The position numbers and the translations under genes are program-made. Under the pieces are notes generated by a model. That model worked only from the letters and a program-made list of their open reading frames with translations, was not told where the DNA came from and searched no databases. From Rhodospirillaceae bacterium bin65 (GTDB lineage Bacteria; Pseudomonadota; Alphaproteobacteria; Bin65), in the NCBI GenBank assembly GCA_002238725.1, contig MPMX01000038.1:1-43079 (forward strand): 43,079 nt of DNA, written 5' to 3'. Shown here in pieces: positions 25,102 to 34,024 of this stretch (position 1 is the stretch's first letter; every line of letters begins with the position of its first letter).

Positions 25102-25695
25102 TTGCGCCACAGTAACCTCCGTGAACGCATGTTGATTCTGTACAACTTCAGCGATCGCCTCGGTCGCTTTGTCAGTCTTGTCGGCTCGCTGGTGGCCTGG
25201 CTGAGCGTGATTCTCATCGTGATCATCGCCTTCGACGTGGTCACGCGCCGGTTTCTCGTGCTCGGCTCGACGAAGTTGCAGGAGCTGGAATGGCACCTGC
25301 ATGCCGTGCTGTTCCTGTTGTGCATCGGGTGGGGGTATATGAAGGACTCCCATGTGCGCATCGAAATCGTTCATGAACGACTCCCGCGCAAGGCGCAACT
25401 GTGGATCGAGATGCTGGGCTGTCTGTTCTTTCTCATTCCATATTGCGTAATCGTTTTCTATCACGGCATCGACTGGTGGGAGAAATCCTGGAACCTGGGA
25501 GAAATGTCCGATTCGGCAACCGGATTGCCGCACCGCTGGATCGTCAAAGCCTTTCTGCCGATCGGAATTGTGTTCATCCTCCTGGCCGCGGTCAGCGTAT
25601 TTCTGCGGAAGTTCGTCGAAATATTCGGTTCATCGGCCCTTCCGGAGACGGCCATTGAAGAGCCCCCACCGAGCCCGGCGAGGGAGCTGCTATGA
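25102..25695 (+). CDS. dctQ: TRAP transporter small permease (DctQ)
   Basis: A 197-residue DctQ with four helices (about 22-45, 60-77, 99-118, 145-167). The loop MKDSHVRIEIVHERLPRKAQ is typical. TTG at 25102 is preferred because of its spacing to GGAG (25091-25094); an ATG at 25129 in frame lacks any ribosome-binding site. Its stop overlaps the dctM ATG (25692-25695). Confidence 0.85.
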   Translation: MRHSNLRERMLILYNFSDRLGRFVSLVGSLVAWLSVILIVIIAFDVVTRRFLVLGSTKLQELEWHLHAVLFLLCIGWGYMKDSHVRIEIVHERLPRKAQLWIEMLGCLFFLIPYCVIVFYHGIDWWEKSWNLGEMSDSATGLPHRWIVKAFLPIGIVFILLAAVSVFLRKFVEIFGSSALPETAIEEPPPSPARELL

Positions 25696-27062
25696 TCGAT
25701 TTCTTTATCGACTATATGCCGCTCTTCATGTTCGCGGCTCTCGGATTTCTTCTATTCACCGGCTACCCCGTTGGAGCCATTCTGGGTGGCGTCGGGCTCG
25801 GCTTCGGCTTCATCGGTATCGCGTTCGGTGTTTTTGCCGAGATCGAATTCTTCAATATCGTCTCGCGAATTTGGGGCGGAATTGCCGACAATCAGGTGCT
25901 CATTGCCATCCCCATGTTCATTTTCATGGGGACGATGTTCGAAAAAAGCGGAGTCGCCAGAGACCTTCTGCATTGCCTGCAGGTCCTGCTGTACAGGGTT
26001 CCCGGGGGCCTGGCGCTGTCGGTGACCGCGATGGGCGTCATCATGGCGGCAATGACGGGAATCATCGGCGCTTCGGTGGTCATGATGACCATCATGGCCC
26101 TGCCCGTGATGCTGGAGCGCAAATACAACACGCCCCTGGCGACCGGGACGATCGCGGCATCCGGCACGCTCGGCGTGCTGATTCCCCCAAGCATCATGCT
26201 GGTCATCATGGGGGAACTCCTCGGCCGGTCCGTCGGCAATCTGTTTGTCGCGGCTTTCTTTCCGGGCCTGTTACTTGCCGGCCTGTATCTGATCTACATC
26301 ACGACGCTCTGCAGCCTGCGGCCCAAACTGGCGCCGCCCTTGCCGCGTGAACTGGGCCCGTCGAGCAACCGGGAATTGATCGGCCTTCTCTTGCGTGGCT
26401 TCCTCCCGGCGATCTTCCTGATCTTCATGGTCCTCGGCTCGATTATCCTCGGTTGGGCAACGCCGACCGAGGCCGCCGGGATGGGCGCACTGGGAGCCAT
26501 TTTGCTCGCGGCGCTGAACCGGCGGCTGACCTTCAGTTTGATGCGCGAGGTCGTTGAGCGGTCGATGCTCACCAACGCCATGATATTCTTTATTTTTATC
26601 GGCGCGACCGCGTTTTCCTACACGTTCCGTTCTCTGGGCGGCGACGACATCGTCATCGGCCTGGTCGACAGCGCCGGCCTCGGATCCTGGGGTATTCTGT
26701 TTATCCTGATGGCGATCGTTTTCTTCCTGGGCTTCTTCTTCGACTGGATCGAGATCACGTTAATCGTCATCCCGGTTTTTGCGCCGATCGTCGAACTGCT
26801 CGATTTTTCCGGCCATGTGTCCAAGCTGGACGTCGTTTACTGGTTCGCCATTTTGCTTGCGGTGAACCTGCAAACGTCTTTCCTGACGCCGCCGTTCGGA
26901 TTTGCCCTGTTTTATATGAAGGGCGTGGCCCCGCCCGAGGTAAAGATCCAGCAGATTTACGTCGGAATCATTCCGTTCGTGCTTCTGCAGCTGACCGGGT
27001 TGGCGCTTATCATGGCATTTCCGGAAATCGCCATGTGGCTGCCGAGACAGCTGCTCAATTGA
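25692..27062 (+). CDS. dctM: TRAP transporter large permease (DctM)
   Basis: A 456-residue DctM membrane subunit with about 12 helices. GVIMAAMTGIIGASVVMMTIMALPVMLERKYNTPLATGTIAASGTLG-type segments (about 115-160; only partly quoted) and FLTPPFGFALFYMKG near the end are conserved in the family. Start ATG overlaps the dctQ stop as ATGA. It ends 7 bp from the stop of the convergent amidase gene on the other strand; no separate terminator fits in that gap. Confidence 0.93.
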   Translation: MIDFFIDYMPLFMFAALGFLLFTGYPVGAILGGVGLGFGFIGIAFGVFAEIEFFNIVSRIWGGIADNQVLIAIPMFIFMGTMFEKSGVARDLLHCLQVLLYRVPGGLALSVTAMGVIMAAMTGIIGASVVMMTIMALPVMLERKYNTPLATGTIAASGTLGVLIPPSIMLVIMGELLGRSVGNLFVAAFFPGLLLAGLYLIYITTLCSLRPKLAPPLPRELGPSSNRELIGLLLRGFLPAIFLIFMVLGSIILGWATPTEAAGMGALGAILLAALNRRLTFSLMREVVERSMLTNAMIFFIFIGATAFSYTFRSLGGDDIVIGLVDSAGLGSWGILFILMAIVFFLGFFFDWIEITLIVIPVFAPIVELLDFSGHVSKLDVVYWFAILLAVNLQTSFLTPPFGFALFYMKGVAPPEVKIQQIYVGIIPFVLLQLTGLALIMAFPEIAMWLPRQLLN

Positions 27063-27069
27063 GCCTTTC

Positions 27070-28479
27070 CTAGGCCGGTGCGGCCAGACCGGGCCTTCTG
27101 CCGGCCCACGGTCTGGCGGCCTCGAACGCGGCGGCGGCGCGGAAAATGTCTTCCTCGTGCAGGATCTTCGAGACCATCTGCATCCCGACGGGCAGGCCGT
27201 CGCCGGTCCATCCCGCGGGCACGGAAGCGGCCGGCTGGCCGGTCAGGTTGAACGGATAGGTGTAGTAGACCCACGACACGATGTTGCGGTCGGGAAGCTC
27301 CGGCGGCGCGTCGCGCTTCACGTCGAATGCCGGCACCGGAAGCGTCGGCGTCAGGAGCAGATCGTAGTCCTCGAAAAAGGCGCGCATCTTCTCGCGGAAG
27401 TCGTAGCGCTGGAAAACCTTGCCGTAATACTCGTCCAGTTCCTGATCGAGGGCGCCGGCGAGAACGTCGGCAACCGCCGGGTCGAGCAACTCGGGCGTGT
27501 TGGCCAGCACGTCCTTGAGGCGCGTTCCGACGCCGGCGTAGAACTCCGCCATCCAAATGGGGAGAGGGTCCTCGTCCATGACCTGTTCGACCAGGTCCAC
27601 GGTGCAGCCGAGATCCTCGAACACCCTGACGGCATCCTCGACGATCCTCACGACCTCTTCGGTCGGCTCCGCATAGCCGAGCGTCGGACTCCACGCCAGG
27701 CGCATCCCTCGGACCGGACGCTCGCACGCGCCCAAAAAGTCAGGCACGGGCTGTGCGACGCCGAAGGGATCCCGGCGATCGTGACCGGCGACAGCGCTCA
27801 GCAGGAGCGCCCCGTCGCGCACCGTCCGCGCCAGCGGGCCGACATGCGCCAGGGTCGGCGTCGCGCTCGCCGGGAAAACCCCGACGCGCGCGAATTGCGC
27901 CTTGATGCCGAACAGGCCGCTGAACGAGCTCGGGATGCGCACCGAACCGCCGCCGTCGGTGCCGAGCGCGAACGGCGTGACCCCGGCCGCGACGCTGGTC
28001 GCCGCGCCGCAGCTCGATCCGCCGGGCGTCTTGGCGAGGTTCCAGGCGTTCGGCGTCACCCCGGTGAGCGGGCTGTCTCCGACTGCCTTGCAGCCGAACT
28101 CGCTGGTCGTGGATTTGCCGACGATGCAGCCGCCCTGCTGCCGCACCCGGCCGACCGAGGGCGCGTCAACGGCCGCCACATTGTCCGCCATCGCCCGGGA
28201 GCCGAAGGTGAGCTTCAGGCCATCGGCGGCGATCAGATCCTTCACCGAGACCGGCAGGCCGTGAAGGAGCCCGAGCGTCTCTCCTGACATTACGGCCGCT
28301 TCGGCCTGCCTTGCGGCATCGAGGGCCAGGTCGGGCGAGGTCTGGACGAAACAGTTGAGCGTCGGCTCCAGCCCGGACATCCGCTCGAGGCACGACTCGA
28401 CGAGTTCGACCGGCGAGAATTCCTTCCTCGCTATCCCGTCTCTCAACTCGATCGCCGTCATGAACGCGAAATCGCTCAT
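27070..28479 (-). CDS. Amidase signature-family hydrolase
   Basis: A 469-residue amidase with the complete triad: Lys80 in LPVSVKDLIA, cis-Ser155 in TPGGSSCGAA and nucleophile Ser179 in GTDGGGSVRIP (24-residue spacing). The Cys in place of the usual Gly after the double Ser is a variation found in some bacterial amidases. It is the last gene of the minus-strand run that starts with the binding protein at 35267, 31 bp after the CobW-like gene. It is only distantly similar to the amidase at 17428, so the two probably act on different amides. Confidence 0.92.
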   Translation of the reverse strand: MSDFAFMTAIELRDGIARKEFSPVELVESCLERMSGLEPTLNCFVQTSPDLALDAARQAEAAVMSGETLGLLHGLPVSVKDLIAADGLKLTFGSRAMADNVAAVDAPSVGRVRQQGGCIVGKSTTSEFGCKAVGDSPLTGVTPNAWNLAKTPGGSSCGAATSVAAGVTPFALGTDGGGSVRIPSSFSGLFGIKAQFARVGVFPASATPTLAHVGPLARTVRDGALLLSAVAGHDRRDPFGVAQPVPDFLGACERPVRGMRLAWSPTLGYAEPTEEVVRIVEDAVRVFEDLGCTVDLVEQVMDEDPLPIWMAEFYAGVGTRLKDVLANTPELLDPAVADVLAGALDQELDEYYGKVFQRYDFREKMRAFFEDYDLLLTPTLPVPAFDVKRDAPPELPDRNIVSWVYYTYPFNLTGQPAASVPAGWTGDGLPVGMQMVSKILHEEDIFRAAAAFEAARPWAGRRPGLAAPA

Positions 28480-28510
28480 CGTTCCTGTCCCCTTTACGCG
28501 GATCGCCCCG

Positions 28511-29674
28511 TCAGATCGAGCCCCTGCCCCGCTCGAACACCGGCGTATCCGACGCCGAGCGGCAGGCTGCGAGGCGTCGTTCGATATCGCCGCCCTTGAG
28601 GCCCCGGCCGATCAGGACGAGGCGCGTCTGCGCCTTTCCGCCGGGCCAGTCCTCGGCATGGGTCGGCGGACTGAAGACCTGCTGCACGCCCTGGAGAATC
28701 ACCGGGCGGTCGTTGCCGACGAAGCGGCACAGGCCCTTCACCCGGTACAGGTCGCCGCCATACTCTTCCGTCAGTTCGACCATCAGTTCCATCAGGCGGT
28801 GGTAATCGAGCGGGTGTTCGTCCTCGATGCACACCGCCGATACATCGCCATGGTCGTGGTGGCCGTGATCGTGCCCGTGGTCGTGGTCGTGATCGTCGTG
28901 GTGCCCGTGATCGTGGTCATGCTCGTGCCCGTGATCGTGGCTGTCTCCGGTCCCGTTGCCGGACCGCCCGGCAGTCTCCACGATCCCGATCCACTCGCCG
29001 ATGGAACTGTCCTGGATCTTCGGCTCGAACAGGTCGAGATCGAGCAGTCTGTCGAGGTCGATCGCGGAATGGGTCGTGATCTCCTTGATCGAATACGGAT
29101 TGAGCCCGCTCACCGCCTCCACGGCCACGCGAAATCCGGTATCGTCGACGAGATCCCGCTTGTTGAGGATCAGCTTGTCGGCGATCGCCACCTGTTTCCG
29201 GGCTTCGTCGTTGGCTTCGAGCTGGCCGCCAACATGCTTCAGGTCCACCAGCGTGATGATCGCATCCAGCCGGTAGGACAGGTTCAATTGCATATCGGTG
29301 TAGAGCAGCTGGGCAAGCGGCGACGGATCGGCAATCCCCGTCGTCTCGACCAGGACCCGGTCGAACTCGATCTGCGGTTCGAGCACGCCGACCCGGCGCA
29401 TGAACGCCGTGTAGAGGGTCTCGACGAGGTCGTCCTTGCTGGCGCAGCAGATGCAGCCGTTGGTCAGCTCCAGCATGTCATCCGACGCGCGGGAGATCAG
29501 GTCCGAATCGATGCCGATCTCGCCGAACTCGTTGACGATGACGAGGCATTTGCCGCTGCCGGGATCGGCCAGGACGTGGTTGACGAGCGTCGTCTTGCCC
29601 GCGCCCAGGAAGCCGGTCACGAAGGTGATCGGAACCCGCGGATCGTCACCCACTGCGGATGGTCGGACTGACAT
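28511..29674 (-). CDS. CobW/G3E-family GTPase, metallochaperone-like
   Basis: A 387-residue P-loop GTPase of the CobW/COG0523 group. Walker A GFLGAGKTT (21-29), the metal-binding C-x-C-C motif as GCICC (Cys74, Cys76, Cys77), NKRD (GTP specificity) and a C-terminal CobW_C domain. Between them, at about residues 243-278, is a stretch of alternating His/Asp/Gly with 16 His, which probably stores Zn2+ or another divalent metal. COG0523 proteins insert metals into specific enzymes; the neighbouring metal-dependent cyclase is the obvious client. Nitrile hydratase-type activators belong to the same family, but no such enzyme is visible. Confidence 0.9.
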   Translation of the reverse strand: MSVRPSAVGDDPRVPITFVTGFLGAGKTTLVNHVLADPGSGKCLVIVNEFGEIGIDSDLISRASDDMLELTNGCICCASKDDLVETLYTAFMRRVGVLEPQIEFDRVLVETTGIADPSPLAQLLYTDMQLNLSYRLDAIITLVDLKHVGGQLEANDEARKQVAIADKLILNKRDLVDDTGFRVAVEAVSGLNPYSIKEITTHSAIDLDRLLDLDLFEPKIQDSSIGEWIGIVETAGRSGNGTGDSHDHGHEHDHDHGHHDDHDHDHGHDHGHHDHGDVSAVCIEDEHPLDYHRLMELMVELTEEYGGDLYRVKGLCRFVGNDRPVILQGVQQVFSPPTHAEDWPGGKAQTRLVLIGRGLKGGDIERRLAACRSASDTPVFERGRGSI

Positions 29675-29703
29675 ACCGTTTCAGCCTATCACGCCCCACC
29701 CCC

Positions 29704-29723
29704 GCGCCGGCCGAAGCCGGCGC
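29704..29723 (-). other. UUCG-capped stem-loop between cyclase and CobW genes
   Basis: GCGCCGGC and GCCGGCGC form an 8-bp stem; on the transcribed strand the loop is UUCG closed by C-G, an extra-stable tetraloop. It lies in the 71-bp gap and has no T-tract. It probably protects or segments the polycistronic transcript. Confidence 0.5.
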
Positions 29724-29745
29724 AAGGGCGGGCGCGCTCCCTCCC

Positions 29746-30441
29746 TCAATCGAGCACGGCCCAGGCCCGCACAGGCGAGCCGCTGCCGTTGTTGATCTTG
29801 AGCGGTGGGCCGTAGAACATGAACTCACCCTTGCCGACCAGTTCTTCGAGGTTGATCAGCCATTCATAGTGCGAGATGCCCCGGTCCCGGCACACGCGGT
29901 GGTTCGGGAATTCGTCCCACGACGGCTTGTCGGTCGACGGGCCCTCGACGCCGTGGAAGGTCGAATTGCGGTCGGCCAGCCAGTGGGTCGCCTCCGCCGT
30001 CAGCCCCGGATTGCTCCAGACCACCTTGACGTCCGGATAGTGGCGGTTGTGCAGGCCGGTGTTCATCAGCACGATATGGCCGTCGACCTTCACGCCGGCC
30101 TTCGCTTCCGCCTCTTCCATTTCGGCCACGTCGATATCGCCGAGATCGGGAATGTGGGTCATGTCGAAGCACACGGCCTTCCCCATGAAGATCTCGAGCG
30201 GCATCTTGTCGACCGACGCGCCGTTCGGATTGACGTGATAGAACGCGTCCACATGGGTCGCGATATGGTCGATGGTGCCGATGTAGGTGGTAGCAAAGGT
30301 CAGCCGGTCTCCCGGCACGCCCAGATCGAACGACTTGGTCTGCTCGTGGGTCAGATGCGGGACGACGACCGGCCGCTGGAACAGCTTGTGCGCCGGCATG
30401 TTGTCTTCCAGCGTCAGGGTCAGATCGACAATTTGCGACAT
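29746..30441 (-). CDS. Metal-dependent cyclase-family hydrolase (kynurenine formamidase-like)
   Basis: A 231-residue member of the cyclase/KynB family, which hydrolyses formamides, isatin or cyclic amides using Zn or Mn. The metal motif is HIATHVDAFYH at residues 59-69, with His59, His63 and Asp65 as ligands and His69 as the probable base. ATG 30441 is preferred: AAGGAGGAAGG is immediately upstream, and the longer frame lacks a site. Adjacent genes encode a metallochaperone and an amidase. Isatin hydrolase, kynurenine formamidase and imide/carbamate-type activities remain possible; kynurenine breakdown is not supported by neighbours. Confidence 0.85.
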   Translation of the reverse strand: MSQIVDLTLTLEDNMPAHKLFQRPVVVPHLTHEQTKSFDLGVPGDRLTFATTYIGTIDHIATHVDAFYHVNPNGASVDKMPLEIFMGKAVCFDMTHIPDLGDIDVAEMEEAEAKAGVKVDGHIVLMNTGLHNRHYPDVKVVWSNPGLTAEATHWLADRNSTFHGVEGPSTDKPSWDEFPNHRVCRDRGISHYEWLINLEELVGKGEFMFYGPPLKINNGSGSPVRAWAVLD

Positions 30442-30505
30442 TTCCTTCCTCCTTGCTTTCCCGGTTAAGGGCATTCCTGACTAGGTGTTTTCCCCTTTGG
30501 AGCGC

Positions 30506-30525
30506 GGCCCGCACCGGTGCGGGCC
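30506..30525. other. Perfect 20-bp palindrome after livF
   Basis: GGCCCGCACCGGTGCGGGCC is fully self-complementary and lies in the 100-bp gap between the LivF stop and the cyclase start. As RNA it would form a strong hairpin, but no U-run follows. It may split the transport and catabolic halves of the operon. Confidence 0.5.
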
Positions 30526-30541
30526 GGCCCCCGATCCCTTC

Positions 30542-31276
30542 TCAACTCGCCTTCCGCCGTCCCAGATAGGCTTCGACGACACGTTCGTCGCTGGCCAGTT
30601 CCCGGGATGGTCCGCTGAGAAGAATTCTCGAATCCTCCATAACGTAACTTCTGTGCGCATAGCGCAGGGCGACCGTGGCCAGCTGCTCGACCAGCAGGAT
30701 CGCCAGACCTTCCCGGTTGAGCATTTCGATAACCGGGAACAGCGTTTCCAGAACCCGGGGCGCCAGGCCCAGGGACATCTCGTCGATCATCAGCAGGCGG
30801 GGCCTGGAGAGCAACCCCCGCGACAGGGCCAGCATCTGCTGTTCGCCGCCCGAAAGGCTGCCGGCCAATTGCTGCCGCCGGTCCTTGAGAATCGGGAACA
30901 GCGCGAACATGCGCTCCAGATCCTCCGACACTTCCCGTGACCGGCCGCCGCCGCGCCGGGCGTAGGCGCCGAGGTACAGATTGTCCTCGACGGTCTGGTC
31001 GGCAAAGATCAGGCGGCCTTCGGGCACCATCGACAGTCCGAGCCGGACAACGTCGTAGGAGGGCTTGCCCGCGATCGGCTTGCCGTCCAGGACGATTTCG
31101 CCGCCCGCCGGTTTGACGACCCCGGCGATGGCCTTCAGGGTCGAGCTCTTGCCCGCGCCGTTGTTGCCGATGATCGAGACATACTCGCCCGCCTCGACCT
31201 GCAGCGACACGTCGCGCACCGCCTCGACATGCCCGTAGGTCACGGACAGGTTCTTGACTTCGAGCAGGGCGGCCAC
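30542..31276 (-). CDS. livF: Branched-chain-type ABC ATPase (LivF)
   Basis: A 244-residue ABC ATPase: Walker A GNNGAGKSS (about 37-45), signature LSGGEQQ, Walker B LLMIDEMSLGL (note Met in place of Pro after the Glu) and LLVEQLA with Gln/Glu as usual for LivF. The start is GTG at 31276, two bases after the stop codon of the fused permease-ATPase gene. It is the second nucleotide-binding subunit of this transporter. Confidence 0.93.
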   Translation of the reverse strand: MAALLEVKNLSVTYGHVEAVRDVSLQVEAGEYVSIIGNNGAGKSSTLKAIAGVVKPAGGEIVLDGKPIAGKPSYDVVRLGLSMVPEGRLIFADQTVEDNLYLGAYARRGGGRSREVSEDLERMFALFPILKDRRQQLAGSLSGGEQQMLALSRGLLSRPRLLMIDEMSLGLAPRVLETLFPVIEMLNREGLAILLVEQLATVALRYAHRSYVMEDSRILLSGPSRELASDERVVEAYLGRRKAS

Positions 31277-31278
31277 GG

Positions 31279-33108
31279 CTACGCCTCCCCGCCGGCGGGC
31301 TCTGCGGAGGCCGCCGGTCCGTCGCCGAAGTTCTGGCTGCCGAAATAGGCCTCGATGACCTTGGGATCGGTCTGCACCTCGGTCGCGCTGCCGGAGGCGA
31401 TCAGCTCGCCGTAGTCGAGCACCGTCACGTGATCGGAAATCTCCATGATCAGCTCGACATGGTGCTCGACGATCAAGACGGTGATGCCGTTGGCGGCAAG
31501 TTCCCGAACCAGCGCGATCAGGTTCTCGATTTCCGAATGGGTCAGGCCGGCCGCCGGCTCATCCAGAAGCAGGAGCTTCGGCGAAAGAGCGAGCGCACGG
31601 GCGATTTCGAGCTGCCGCTGGTGGCCGAAGGCCAGGTTCTCCGCCTTTTCGTGGGCGTAGGCGGAAAGGCCGACATAGCCGAGCAGGTCCATCGCCGCCT
31701 GCCGGAAGCGCCGCTCGTCGCGCTGGAAGGACGGCAGACGGCAGATCGTCGAGAAAATATTCGACCGGTATTCCTTGTGAAAGGCGACGAGCACGTTTTC
31801 CAGCACGGTCATGTTCGAGAACAGCTCGGTGTTCTGGAAAGTGCGCGCCAGCCCGAGGCGGGCGAGTTGATGGCTGTTCAACTGCGTCGTATCCCGGCCG
31901 AGGAAGGTGATGCTCCCGGAATCGGCCCGGTAGACCCCGGAAATCGCGTTAAGGAAGGTCGATTTGCCGGCGCCGTTGGGCCCGATCAGCGCGTGGATCT
32001 TGCCCGAGTCGACGGTTTCGTCGACCTTGTCGACCGCGACGAGGCCGCCGAAAGCGACCGAAACGCCCCGGGCGTCGAGGCAGGCCGAACCGTCCGCCGG
32101 ATTGACGGCGACAATATCGGCGAGGCGGGGGCGCTCCTCGCTCGCGGTGTCAGGTCTCGCTTCGGCCATGCGGCCCGACAGGAAGTGTTCGACCGATCCG
32201 ACGATCCCGCGCGGCAGAAAGAACATCACCGCGGCCAGCAGCAGGCCGTAGGCGAACGCCTGCCAGGGTCCGAAGGCCTGCAGATATTCCGGCAGGTAGG
32301 TCATGATCGACGCGCCGACCACGGGCCCGAGCGCGGTGCCCGACCCGCCGAGGATGACCATCAGGAGGAAGCGCACCGAATCGGTGAACGAGAAAATGTC
32401 CGGGCTGATATACTTGTTGAGATAGACGTAGAAGACGCCCGCGGCGCCGGCCGCCATGGCCGAGACGACGAAGGCGAGAGTCCGGATCGCGGCCACGTTG
32501 ATGCCGAGGGATCGCGACGCGATCTCGCTCTGGGCCGTCGCGCGCATGGCGCGGCCGAAGCGCGAATTCATCAGGTTCAGGTTGACGAGGTAGGCGATCA
32601 GCGCGCTCGCCCCGACGACGATGAAATAGGCGTTGGTGTCGAGCGGCAGGCCGAGCAGCGTGGGCGCCGGCACGTTCGATATGCCGACCCAGCTCCCCGT
32701 CAAGCTGTCCCATTCGATGGCGACATTCTCGACGATGATGCCGAAGGCGATGGTGACGACGGCGAGATAGACGCCGCGTACCCGCACGGTCGGGTAGGCG
32801 AGCAGGACGCCGAAGGCGCCGGCCAGCGCCATGCCAAGGATCAGGCCGGGCACCAGCCCGACGCCCAGGCGGGTCGCGAGGATTGCCGCCGTATAGGCGC
32901 CGATGGCGTAGAGCCCGGCCTGCCCCAGGGAGACCAGCCCGGTCAGCCCGACCAGCACATTCAGGCCGAGCGCGATGATCGCGTAGATCAGCAGAAGCGT
33001 GATCAGCCGCAGTTCGTATTCGTTTGCCGCGATGTGCGGCAGCGCGAGGATGAGAATCGCCGCCGCGACGACGAAAGCCGGATTGAAGTAGCGCGCGATC
33101 CGGCTCAT
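31279..33108 (-). CDS. Fused ABC permease-ATPase (LivM-LivG)
   Basis: A 609-residue fusion of a LivM permease (about 1-310, eight to nine helices; GLNVLVGLTGLVSLGQAGLY at 48-67 is the family signature) and a LivG ATPase (about 340-600). Walker A GPNGAGKST at 376-384, signature FGHQRQ, Walker B ending Asp516-Glu517 and EHHVELI switch. The linker (about 312-340) is Glu/Arg/Ala-rich. It overlaps the livH stop as ATGA. The same arrangement occurs at 21021-22751, but the two proteins are clearly different paralogues. Confidence 0.93.
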   Translation of the reverse strand: MSRIARYFNPAFVVAAAILILALPHIAANEYELRLITLLLIYAIIALGLNVLVGLTGLVSLGQAGLYAIGAYTAAILATRLGVGLVPGLILGMALAGAFGVLLAYPTVRVRGVYLAVVTIAFGIIVENVAIEWDSLTGSWVGISNVPAPTLLGLPLDTNAYFIVVGASALIAYLVNLNLMNSRFGRAMRATAQSEIASRSLGINVAAIRTLAFVVSAMAAGAAGVFYVYLNKYISPDIFSFTDSVRFLLMVILGGSGTALGPVVGASIMTYLPEYLQAFGPWQAFAYGLLLAAVMFFLPRGIVGSVEHFLSGRMAEARPDTASEERPRLADIVAVNPADGSACLDARGVSVAFGGLVAVDKVDETVDSGKIHALIGPNGAGKSTFLNAISGVYRADSGSITFLGRDTTQLNSHQLARLGLARTFQNTELFSNMTVLENVLVAFHKEYRSNIFSTICRLPSFQRDERRFRQAAMDLLGYVGLSAYAHEKAENLAFGHQRQLEIARALALSPKLLLLDEPAAGLTHSEIENLIALVRELAANGITVLIVEHHVELIMEISDHVTVLDYGELIASGSATEVQTDPKVIEAYFGSQNFGDGPAASAEPAGGEA

Positions 33109-33980
33109 ACCTTGACGAGTTCCCTGCGTCCGAACAGGCCCTGCGGGAACAGCATCAGCACGACGATGACGAGGCTGAAGCCCACGGCTTCGCGGGCCGC
33201 GGTGCTGATATAGCCGTCGACGAATTTCTCGATAATTCCATAAAGCAGCCCGGCGATGACGACGCCCGGAGCGCTGGTGATGCCGCCGATGATGGCGACC
33301 GCGAATCCCTTGATCCCGAGCAGCAGGCCCATGGTCGCCGAAGCCTGGATGACCGGGGCGACGAGGATGCCGGCGAGGCCGCCCAGCGCGCTCGCCAGGG
33401 CGAAGGAAAACATCGAGACATGCAATACGTTAATGCCGACGATGCCGGCGGCCACCCGGTTGAAGGCGACGGCGCGCATCGCGCGGCCGAGCTGGGTCCG
33501 GCGCTGGAAGATCCCCAGCAGAACGACGATCAGGACCGCGACGAACGGAATGAGCAGTTCCTGGATGAAAACGCCGGCGCCGAAAATGATGATTGGCTTG
33601 TCGACGCCGGGCGACGGCAGCGGCCGGGCGAACGCGCCGAATTCGATGGTCGCGTAGCTCTCGAGCATGATGCCGATGGCGATCGTCGTCAGCATCCAGC
33701 CGATCGACGCGGCGTGATCGGCAAAGGGCCGGATCGCGACCCGCTCCAGCACGACCCCGAAGACGATGGCGACGCCGATCGACAGCAGGATCGCCAGGGG
33801 CATCGCGATGCCGTGGTCGAGAAAGACGATCGTCAGCACCGCGCCCAGCATCAGCGTATCGCCGTGGGCGAAGTTCACGGCCTTGGCCGACGACCACATG
33901 ATGTGGAAACCGATGGCGACCAGGGCGTAGATGCCACCGATTCCCAGCCCGGCCAGAAAATACTGGAGGGCGGCGCTCAC
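33105..33980 (-). CDS. livH: Branched-chain-type ABC permease (LivH)
   Basis: A 291-residue LivH permease with about eight helices; IMWSSAKAVNFAHGDTLMLGAVL (about 28-50) is the family signature and IKGFAVAIIGGITSAPGVVIAGLLYGIIEKFVDGY-type coupling region lies near 223-258 (partly quoted). GTG at 33980 is the start. It lies 93 bp after the binding-protein gene, with a stem-loop in the gap, and its TGA overlaps the next ATG. Confidence 0.92.
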   Translation of the reverse strand: MSAALQYFLAGLGIGGIYALVAIGFHIMWSSAKAVNFAHGDTLMLGAVLTIVFLDHGIAMPLAILLSIGVAIVFGVVLERVAIRPFADHAASIGWMLTTIAIGIMLESYATIEFGAFARPLPSPGVDKPIIIFGAGVFIQELLIPFVAVLIVVLLGIFQRRTQLGRAMRAVAFNRVAAGIVGINVLHVSMFSFALASALGGLAGILVAPVIQASATMGLLLGIKGFAVAIIGGITSAPGVVIAGLLYGIIEKFVDGYISTAAREAVGFSLVIVVLMLFPQGLFGRRELVKV

Positions 33981-34024
33981 GTTTTTCGGTCTGTCACAGG
34001 CAGCGATCCAACCGTGAGCGAATC

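Noticed and set aside
28840..28945. Repeat or CRISPR-like array in the CobW gene
   Set aside because: The short GTGxTC-type periodicity encodes the His/Asp-rich segment; there are no spacers.
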